In this document: one piece after another, positions 12,311 through 18,569 of the stretch
How positions within the stretch are numbered: position 1 is the first letter of the stretch
How the letters are laid out: each line of letters begins with the position of its first letter
Assembly (NCBI GenBank): GCA_015478945.1
Contig: JABUQX010004814.1
Coordinates: 57,501-91,184, forward strand
DNA: 33,684 nucleotides
DNA from: Trachelipus rathkii
Taxonomy: Eukaryota; Arthropoda; Malacostraca; Isopoda; Trachelipodidae
Reading direction: 5' to 3'
The notes under the pieces: model-generated
Told to the model about the DNA's origin: nothing
Seen by the model: only the letters and a program-made list of their open reading frames with translations
Databases searched by the model: none
Program-made: the position numbers and the translations under genes

Positions 12311-12681
12311 GTACATTACGTGGAACATACGGAGCAACTCAGTTATAATATATGGGCTGATCGATCGGTGATGGAACACTCGGTCAACCGTCTACCACAA
12401 TAGGCGCTTGTTTCCGGAAGAGAGGATATGCGCGCGACTGCCATACAAGTCCTAGGGGATGATGAGCTCGTTGGAAAAAGGATTCGAGTCCACAGGTCTA
12501 GCATCGATGGTTCACGGAGATTCAACAGACGCGCGCGTGACCTGTACGTTCACAGATGAAAGAACTGTTTGATCCTGCTAAAGATACCACGGCAGAATGT
12601 CAACAAAAACTCATATCAGCTCCAGAGCTAGAACCAGCGGTAGATAGACCCGCGATAGGTCCTCATTTAGCCTCGGGGTGA
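12311..12681 (+). pseudogene. Decayed coding remnant with one in-frame stop and one frameshift
   Basis: In one plus frame, codons run from 12311 to a TAG at 12401-12403, then on to TGA at 12557-12559. The second part has an ATG at 12428 and 43 codons, rich in Arg and Asp. At ATGA (12556-12559) that stop overlaps a new ATG that opens 41 codons in another frame to TGA at 12679-12681; it is acidic and Pro/Ala-rich (MKELFDPAKDTTAEC...). The GC content is clearly above that of the DNA on both sides. The simplest reading is an old gene fragment broken by one stop and one indel. No family recognised; two small overlapping ORFs are the alternative. Confidence 0.3.
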
Positions 12682-12879
12682 CCTGTGAGACGGGCGGACC
12701 TGGGCCAAACTTGCCACAGTTTTTAAGAATATATAAGTAACCAAGCGGATCAGCTAATCCCATACAACAATCTGAACTTTCCAAGTTATCAGAGCATACT
12801 AGTTTCACCGGATTCGTTCGTTCATCCTTTTGGACGAAAAGCTGGTCGACCGCCGCGCGTTCCCGCCATCCTCATACTA

Positions 12880-13065
12880 TATTAGTATATAATATATATA
12901 CATATATATTTATAATATATTTGTACTTATATATATATTACTATAGTTATATATTAAAAATATATATATATATATACCGATACTAGCATAGTTATATCAC
13001 TCTAAATAAACGTACAATACTGAATTATTAATATATATAATATATCGACTATATATATACTGGTA
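12880..13065. repeat. TA-rich low-complexity tract
   Basis: Almost only A and T, with several TATATA runs (the longest about 12956-12976). No coding potential. Confidence 0.9.
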
Positions 13066-13087
13066 AAAGTTATTTAACGCAGCGAAA

Positions 13088-13131
13088 TACAGAGGGACGA
13101 GAAGAGAGAGAGAGAAGAGAGAGAGAGAGAC

Positions 13132-13166
<35 letters not shown>

Positions 13167-13190
13167 GAGAGACGAGGAGAGCAGCAGAAT
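13088..13190. repeat. GA-rich microsatellite tract
   Basis: Polypurine tract of GA units mixed with GAGAAGA and GACGAG variants; purest at about 13134-13165. Mirror-symmetric purine tract. Confidence 0.9.
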
Positions 13191-13395
13191 TAGAGACGAA
13201 GTGGAAGGAAGATTAGAAGTCAACAGGACCACCGCGATCCTGATTTTATTCTTTACAAGATGTTGGTACATTAGACCCAATAGTCCGCGTATTATCCTTT
13301 ACAATTGTACAATTACCTTGCCTCCTCTCTCTTCTAATCTCTGCCTTGAAATAAATTTCCAGTCCTACAATATCTAAACATTTTTTAAGTAAAAC

Positions 13396-13480
13396 TAAAA
13401 AAAAAGTAGCACGAGACGGGATCGAACTTTCCTGGGGAGTGTTACAATTGTCACTGATCCGACGGGCGCATTGGCCGTTT
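13396..13480 (-). repeat. tRNA-like sequence, possible SINE head
   Basis: On the minus strand there is a B-box-like GTTCGATCC (about 13428-13420) about 49 nt after an A-box-like GGCCAATGCG (from about 13478), and a run of T (the A-run at 13396-13405 on plus) shortly after TCGTGCTAC. This is the order expected of a Pol III gene or a tRNA-derived SINE. It is not a working tRNA: the acceptor arm and the T-arm stem do not pair. A short AGTG/CACT hairpin sits where the anticodon arm would be. A decayed SINE head is the best reading. Confidence 0.35.
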
Positions 13481-13521
13481 CCGTTTCCGGTGAACTCAAA
13501 ATTTCCTGTTCTCTGCATTGG

Positions 13522-13722
13522 TTAATGTAATTTTTTCAATTCGAAGGCTTCTTCTTCTGGAGTGCATGTGTGCCCACCGGGGCTGCAGTCGGGCTTCTGA
13601 AACGTCAGCTTATATGTCTTTTTCACATCGAAAAGAGATGCGTAATGCAAAAGTAACTCAATCTGAGTATCAGTCGCTTTAAATAGGGTCGTCTCTCCGC
13701 TCCCTTCTTCTTCCTCTCGCAT
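13522..13722 (-). CDS. Candidate small minus-strand ORF, 66 aa
   Basis: ATG at 13722, TAA ending at 13522. The product has an acidic N-terminus (MREEEEGSG), a likely amphipathic helix in the middle, and a C-terminal part with two closely spaced Cys (PDCSPGGHTCTPEEE). A longer frame overlaps it on the same strand (14057-13623, TTG first). It would be transcribed toward the tRNA-like remnant. No family recognised; chance cannot be excluded. Confidence 0.25.
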   Translation of the reverse strand: MREEEEGSGETTLFKATDTQIELLLHYASLFDVKKTYKLTFQKPDCSPGGHTCTPEEEAFELKKLH

Positions 13723-14207
13723 CGGTTGGGTCGGTTGTTTTCGGGTTCGCCCCCTCCTTCTTCCCGCGGTGTTGCGCCTGGAACCTTTGTTTGCCTCAGT
13801 TTTAGGGCTTCCGCGAATCCGAAGGCAGAGGACGTCGCAGAAGCAATACTTTGTCGCGGAAGGTAGAATAGATTTATTAGGTATGAAATGCGATGAGAAA
13901 TAAATGAATATAAATAAATAACTAATATATAATTTTTTCGAATGTTTTTTTTATAATCTTTTTTGTATTTCGATCCGCCACGAGGAATATAGAGCACGGC
14001 GGAACAGATGGGCGCGACCCCGTCCTCTCCGCGCCTAGAAAATCCTTTAGGGGCCAATGGATTCAGTGAAAATGACTTTGGAGGTCACCGAGAAGCGTCC
14101 CGGCGCGAAGAACGAGCCCGGTGCATTTGATAGAGTTCGCTAACTATTCGTACGTCGTGCGCGATATTTCAAACACCTCGATGAGGGATTAAATACGATT
14201 ATTGGCG
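13723..14207. other. Spacer upstream of gene 1
   Basis: The middle part (about 13880-13975) is very AT-rich. Around 14008-14143 two short overlapping plus frames start with ATG: 14008-14130 (40 codons) and 14057-14143 (28 codons). They could be upstream ORFs of gene 1 or chance. No clear TATA box was found in front of 14208. Confidence 0.3.
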
Positions 14208-14271
14208 ATGTGTAAGTTTTTTGAAACGTTGCGGAGAGTGCCAGCTTTTTTCCGATTTGATATTAAAACAG
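14208..14271 (+). CDS. Candidate first exon of gene 1
   Basis: ATG at 14208 opens 21 codons (begins MCKFFETLRRV) that end at a near-perfect 5' splice site, ACAG|GTAAGC, after 14271 (phase 1). Unspliced, the frame stops within a few codons. Two acceptors keep the phase: CTCCAG|C at 14406, giving a 134-nt intron with a T/C-rich end and 17 open codons, and GGAG|TG at 14764, which enters the long gene 1 frame. A first exon would explain why that frame has no ATG for its first part. The exact joins are unproven. Confidence 0.35.
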
Positions 14272-14723
14272 GTAAGCGTAACCATTAGCAGTCGGATGAA
14301 AGCAGAAACATTCGCAAATTAATACGCTTAATCCATAATTTTAAAGTTTGGAAAAATCGATTTAAGACGAGGCTCTACAAGAGATATTTTTATTCAACTC
14401 TCCAGCGATTTTGACGTTTTTGAACGGAACGAACGATAATATCCGTATTCTCAGCTAGGGCGGGGTAGTCCTGCAGTGCCTGAAGTATAAGTCTATTCGG
14501 TGATTAGATATTTTGAAGTCTATATGGAAACGATGAGATGATGAAAATATAGTAAAAAACACTAATCCGCGACGCAGCAAATATTACTGTTAAAATTGCA
14601 TATCGAAACTTTGGGGCGGGCGGCGATTCGTCAGCGAAGGATATCTTCGACTGAAGAAAGAAGAAAAAGTCCCACCAACAACAGCCACTGGGACGGATCA
14701 TCGATATTTCTAAACGACGCGAT

Positions 14724-15362
14724 TTGGACTCGATTAAATATTTTTTCGTTCCCGTTAGTGGAGTGGTGTACAGCGCGAAAAATAGAAAGGATGGTCGCAA
14801 TTCCGTTTCGGTTTATACGATTACGCTGTTAAGCAACGCGCGCGTCAAAGATATCCTAAATAGTTGTTGGTCGGTTAATAACGATCGCAACTTAATGCAG
14901 ATCAATTTTTTGCCAGTATTGAAACAATTGGCTATTACGGATAGTAGCGTCGACCTGGAAACTCTCATAAAATGGAAATTGGGGGCAATAACCAATTTCG
15001 TATTGGTCGATATGCTCGTAAGAGACGATAATCCTATCCTCTACGAGGACGTCGGCCTATCGTCGTTCACAGTCCGAAATTTCATGACATTTTTAAATTT
15101 GGAAGACGAGGTTGGCATCATCGGCGATTTTTCTTCAACCCACGTCCCGAGGGGTGAATTTTTTAAAAGAGACCTCATATGGCGACGCGGTTTAGATAAT
15201 TTAGTGAAAGAAAGGGCTAGGACCTTCGTGGAAGAGGTAGAAGGAAAATATTTCGCAGAGTTCCTAAAAGAGGTGACCGAAAGAGAGAGGGAGCTGGAAA
15301 TACTTAAAGAACGATGTAATGATAGGAGAAACCTCATTTCTCTTAAGAGATTTCTCGTTTAG
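14724..15362 (+). CDS. Gene 1: unknown protein with C-terminal coiled coil, 5' end unresolved
   Basis: This frame is open from 14655 to TAG at 15362. The first plausible non-ATG start is TTG at 14724 (212 aa); the first ATG is at 14895 (155 aa), so the true start is probably in an upstream exon. The N-terminal two thirds look folded (alternating hydrophobic and polar residues, e.g. NFVLVDMLVRDD). The last 45 residues are highly charged and helical (VTERERELEILKER), a likely coiled coil. AATAAA at 15415-15420, 53 nt past the stop, supports the end as drawn. It is the first of three same-strand genes. No family recognised. Its length, composition and codon use make it a real coding region; only its limits are in doubt. 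Confidence 0.7.
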   Translation: MDSIKYFFVPVSGVVYSAKNRKDGRNSVSVYTITLLSNARVKDILNSCWSVNNDRNLMQINFLPVLKQLAITDSSVDLETLIKWKLGAITNFVLVDMLVRDDNPILYEDVGLSSFTVRNFMTFLNLEDEVGIIGDFSSTHVPRGEFFKRDLIWRRGLDNLVKERARTFVEEVEGKYFAEFLKEVTERERELEILKERCNDRRNLISLKRFLV

Positions 15363-15414
15363 TTCTTAATTTGTTAATGGCGGAGCGAGCTTGATAAGAT
15401 TATTTTTTATTCCC

Positions 15415-15420
15415 AATAAA
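15415..15420 (+). terminator. Poly(A) signal of gene 1
   Basis: AATAAA 53 nt after the gene 1 stop, followed within 30 nt by a T/GT-rich stretch. It would lie inside the alternative intron 15316-15462, so the two 3'-end models exclude each other in one transcript. Confidence 0.55.
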
Positions 15421-15462
15421 CTTTTTTAATCATTTTGTACGTTTTTATTATTATTATTCCAG

Positions 15463-15641
15463 ACGAGGTGCTTCCTTCACTTAGTTCTTCAATCGATATC
15501 GAGGCTAATAAAAAATTATCTAAGATAAAATCATTTATTTCGAGGATAAAAATGTCTACAGAGGTACAACAAAATTATAAAAACAGTAAAACGAACATAA
15601 TAATAAAATTATTTGAACAAGCCCTAAAAATATTTCTTTAA
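15463..15641 (+). CDS. Possible alternative last exon of gene 1
   Basis: After a good 3' splice-site match (T-rich run, then TTCCAG at 15457-15462) 59 codons are open to TAA at 15641. A donor GAT|GTAATG at 15316 in gene 1 is phase 1 and this acceptor is phase 1, so splicing out 147 nt would replace the last residues of gene 1 with a Lys/Ile/Ser-rich helical tail. The competing evidence is the AATAAA inside this intron. AT-rich DNA also yields Lys/Asn/Ile-rich frames by chance. Confidence 0.25.
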
Positions 15642-15737
15642 AAGGAAGAAACGACAATGTTGCACCGTGTTTCTAATTTATTTATTTATTCGATATTATT
15701 TTTCAAAATTTACTATTTTTCAAAACTATTCTCATAC

Positions 15738-16060
15738 TGACTCATCATCAAAATATGCACGAATAATTAATTATTTCTTTATTTACCCTAATTTTTATAT
15801 AGACAAAATATATTATTATATATTATATTATATATTTTTAATATTATTTATTCTAAAAGAAACAAATAACGCGCCATGTTTTAATAACGACTCATCCTTA
15901 AAATATGTACGACTAATTATTTTTTTCGCGCGCGTTTTAATTTTTGCAAAATCAAAATATATCAAGTTATTATACTTTTTTTTAAAAAAAAAAAAGAAAC
16001 AAAGAACGTACCATGACTCATAAGTGGAACTAACTTTAATATTTGAATAATATTTTTTTT
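15738..16060 (+). repeat. Diverged tandem repeat with TGACTCA core between genes 1 and 2
   Basis: GACTCAT occurs at 15739-15745, 15889-15895 and 16015-16021. The sequence after the first two copies stays alignable (CAT..AAAATATG.ACGA.TAATTA), and a second element, AAGAAACAAA.AACG..CCATG, precedes copies two and three (15857-15878, 15994-16015). Spacing is about 151 and 125 nt. Copies one and three carry the full TGACTCA palindrome-like core (the AP-1/GCN4-type site). The rest is AT-rich. A weak related element is at about 15645. Confidence 0.55.
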
Positions 16061-16221
16061 TTGATTAAATAAATATATTTTTGCAAAAGGAAAATGCCAA
16101 TTCCTCATTTTTTGTTAATAATGAAAATTATCTTTTATTAATTTAAATAAATTATGCGGGATTGATTAATACGTTAGGTAGAACACCTGCGAATCTGCTG
16201 CTGAGGCGCACAAAAATTTCA
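16061..16221. other. AT-rich spacer
   Basis: No frame or repeat seen; very AT-rich up to about 16160, then more balanced toward the gene 2 promoter. Confidence 0.5.
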
Positions 16222-16258
16222 TATATAAGCAGGAGGAATTTTGTACTCGAAATCAGAT
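16222..16258 (+). promoter_or_regulatory. TATA box plus initiator, candidate gene 2 promoter
   Basis: TATATAAG at 16222-16229 is followed 31 nt later by TCAGA (16253), the spacing and the kind of initiator used by arthropod TATA promoters. Transcription from here would give gene 2 a 5' leader of about 310 nt with a short upstream ORF (ATG at 16278, six codons). A second, weaker TATA-like site, TTTATAG at 16491-16497, lies 75 nt before the gene 2 ATG. Confidence 0.35.
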
Positions 16259-16509
16259 CAATTCTGGGAGGTACTCGATGCTGACATTAGTTCTTTGACG
16301 CTCCTTAAAATCTGCGTCTGTCTCGTTGTAATGCTGCACCTCCTGTTTATTATCCCCTACACGTATATACTGTGCGGGGGATGAGGGAAGAAGTTCTAGT
16401 TTCTCTCATGATATTATTTTTCCTTTCCCGTCGTTCCGACTCCAAATATAACTTATTCTACGCAATTAATAAAACGTATAATTTCCACTCTTTATAGAAT
16501 TTTTTTTGA

Positions 16510-16565
16510 CTCCAAGAAGACGAAGACGACGAAGAAGAAGAAGAAGAAGAAGAAAAAGAAGAAGA
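16510..16565. repeat. (GAA)n-type microsatellite abutting the gene 2 start
   Basis: GAC/GAA trinucleotides merge into a GAAGAA run that ends right at the ATG at 16566. In frame with gene 2 it would read as Arg/Lys codons from a TTG at 16506, but no ATG precedes it, so it is most likely 5' leader. Confidence 0.85.
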
Positions 16566-18170
16566 ATGGAGGTCCGAGTCAGCTGCTATTTTTTTAAAAT
16601 AAGACCGGTAAATGTCAATCAGTCGGACGAAGAGGAAGAAGTGGGGCACGAACAGGACGATAACAAAACCAGAAGATTAAATATAAACGCTAAGTTGAAA
16701 AAATTACAGGAGGATATTTCTAAATATCAAAAAAAAAGTAAAAGCTCGGGTATAGTTAAAAGAAGTGGCCTCGAACATAAAAAACGAAACAATAATAATA
16801 TTACTATCGATAATAATACTATTAACGGTGCAGTAGACGTCGAATCCTCCCACAGCTACGACGAGCGACATAGTCACGAGACGAGTCCCCAAGAATACGA
16901 TCCCAATCAAACATTAGCACTTAAAAACTATAAGAATTATTACGAAAAATGGCGAAATCTGGAAAAGAACACCAAAGATATCAAAGAAATGGAAAAACAA
17001 CTGAAAGAAAAATCGAACTTGATTTCGAAAATGGAGGAAGAAATGAAACGTTTGAAAACAGCCACACGTCATCAAAATACTACCTCCTCGGGGGAAACAA
17101 CCATTCCTAGGGACAATGTAAATTCCACGACGAGCGATCCTACTCGTTCCACTTACATAGTAGCCCCTGAAAAATATTCAGCTAAAAGTGTCTCGCAGCC
17201 CCCGGAAAAAAACTCATTATCGTACTCAAATAGGGCTGATTCTTCGACTTCATCGAGTCATCATTATCATCATCATCATCTCGACAAGGTTTCGAGTTCT
17301 AAAGGGGAAAAAAGGGCGCATTCATCGTCAAATTCGCTACAAAACAAGAAAAAATCTTCAAAGGACTGCGATCAGAATCGATATTTAAATCACGAGGAAG
17401 AAAGATCATCACATCGCGAAACGTATTCGTCGTCGCAATTCTCCCATGCCCCTGTAGTCGAAAGACAACTCCACTACGAAAGTAGCAGCGAAGAGGATGA
17501 CGAAAGCGACTATTACGACATACGCGAGTCTTTCGGTATTATTGTGCGTGATCCATCAATCGATAATAAGAGCGATCACAAGCGTTTGAAGAAAAGTGTG
17601 AAGCGTTTGGTCGTTGATTTACAGAAACATTCTAACTCAACTCTTCCGAAAAATTTTCGGGTTACTAAATGCATCGCCCCCGTCAATTCGGCGTTACTAG
17701 AATTTGAAACTAAAAAAAGTCGAGACACCTTTTACTACGTAGGTAAATATCACTACAATTCTGAACGCGAACCACCGGGAATTGAGCTACACGAGCCGAT
17801 GGAAGTTAGATTCGATTTATGTCAGTATTTAAAACAACAGAAAACCGAGAGGGTGATTTTAGATTTTTCTTACTTGTGGTATACTAATGAGTTTCGGGTA
17901 ACATTTCCCGGAGACCCCCGTCTTAACACTAACATTCATGATGTTTCTTCCATCAGAGGTTACAAGGATGTACTAAAATCTCGAGATCAAAGAGAAAGAC
18001 CCGATCGTCCAACAGTATTCCCACAGACGAGACCCTCCGTTTCCGCTGCTCCCGCTATTGCCGCTGCTGCTGCTGCTTCTGCTGCTTCTGCTATTCCTCA
18101 ACCTCCTTATACCAAGAGTCATCATCAGCATCATCCCTATCGAAAGGGGGGTGGTTATTGGGGTCGCTAA
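16566..18170 (+). CDS. Gene 2: unknown 534-aa protein, coiled coil + Ser/His-rich linker + C-terminal domain
   Basis: I start at the ATG at 16566 (GAAGAATGG context), not at the TTG at 16506, which only adds an Arg repeat. Layout: residues 20-32 acidic; 118-166 heptad-like coiled coil (EKQLKEKSNLISKMEEEMKRL); 170-300 disordered, rich in Ser and Asn with a HHYHHHH cluster at about 232-238; 306-318 acidic, Ser-containing (SSSEEDDESDYYD); about 320-470 a well-mixed segment with aromatic and hydrophobic residues, the only part that looks like a compact domain; 493-511 Ala-rich; Gly/Tyr/Trp end (GGGYWGR). No signal peptide or membrane span. No catalytic motif recognised, so a scaffold, structural or nucleic-acid-binding role is possible but unproven. 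Intact; AATAAA at 18250-18255. Confidence 0.85.
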   Translation: MEVRVSCYFFKIRPVNVNQSDEEEEVGHEQDDNKTRRLNINAKLKKLQEDISKYQKKSKSSGIVKRSGLEHKKRNNNNITIDNNTINGAVDVESSHSYDERHSHETSPQEYDPNQTLALKNYKNYYEKWRNLEKNTKDIKEMEKQLKEKSNLISKMEEEMKRLKTATRHQNTTSSGETTIPRDNVNSTTSDPTRSTYIVAPEKYSAKSVSQPPEKNSLSYSNRADSSTSSSHHYHHHHLDKVSSSKGEKRAHSSSNSLQNKKKSSKDCDQNRYLNHEEERSSHRETYSSSQFSHAPVVERQLHYESSSEEDDESDYYDIRESFGIIVRDPSIDNKSDHKRLKKSVKRLVVDLQKHSNSTLPKNFRVTKCIAPVNSALLEFETKKSRDTFYYVGKYHYNSEREPPGIELHEPMEVRFDLCQYLKQQKTERVILDFSYLWYTNEFRVTFPGDPRLNTNIHDVSSIRGYKDVLKSRDQRERPDRPTVFPQTRPSVSAAPAIAAAAAASAASAIPQPPYTKSHHQHHPYRKGGGYWGR

Positions 18171-18498
18171 TAGCAAATTTATCTTTTATCTTTTATTTTT
18201 TTTAAAAATATTAATAGTATATAGAGTATATAGATAATAGTATATAGATAATAAATTTTTTTTAAAGACATTTTCATATAATTTTTTGTAAAAAAATATA
18301 ATATATTTTTTTAAAGACACTTCATAAAATTGCATTTTTTATATCACTAAAAATTTTCTCATAATATTCTTTTTAAGAAAGCATCAAAGTCAATAAATGT
18401 AAATAAAAATATCAATGACATAAGCGTATCTCAATATTTAATTCATATCGTTATTATTAGACCATTGTAGTAAATATAAATAAAAAATTTTTTTATCC
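18171..18498. other. AT-rich spacer with gene 2 poly(A) signals
   Basis: AATAAA at 18250-18255 (80 nt past the stop) and at 18392-18397. Short direct repeats: AGTATATAGATAAT-like units at about 18217-18254, and TTTTTTTAAAGACA twice (ending at 18270 and 18319). No frame. Confidence 0.55.
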
Positions 18499-18508
18499 TA
18501 TAAAAATA
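18499..18508 (+). promoter_or_regulatory. TATA box of gene 3
   Basis: TATAAAAATA, 71 nt before the ATG at 18570. Transcription starting about 30 nt downstream would leave a leader of some 40 nt. A micro-ORF (ATG 18515, TAG 18539-18541, eight codons) would then lie mostly upstream of the transcript start; if transcription began earlier it would become an upstream ORF. Confidence 0.4.
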
Positions 18509-18569
18509 GTTAATATGCCGTTTTTCCGCTACCACTGCTAGTACTACTACTAACCCCATAGCCGCCTCG

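Noticed and set aside
15667..16023. 118-codon frame with an internal repeat in the gene 1-gene 2 spacer
   Set aside because: GTG first codon, almost only Ile/Tyr/Phe/Lys/Asn as expected of AT-rich DNA; the internal repeat is the DNA-level TGACTCA tandem repeat.
16506..16565. N-terminal poly-Arg extension of gene 2
   Set aside because: It needs a TTG start and is wholly encoded by the GAA-type microsatellite; the ATG at 16566 is in a good context.
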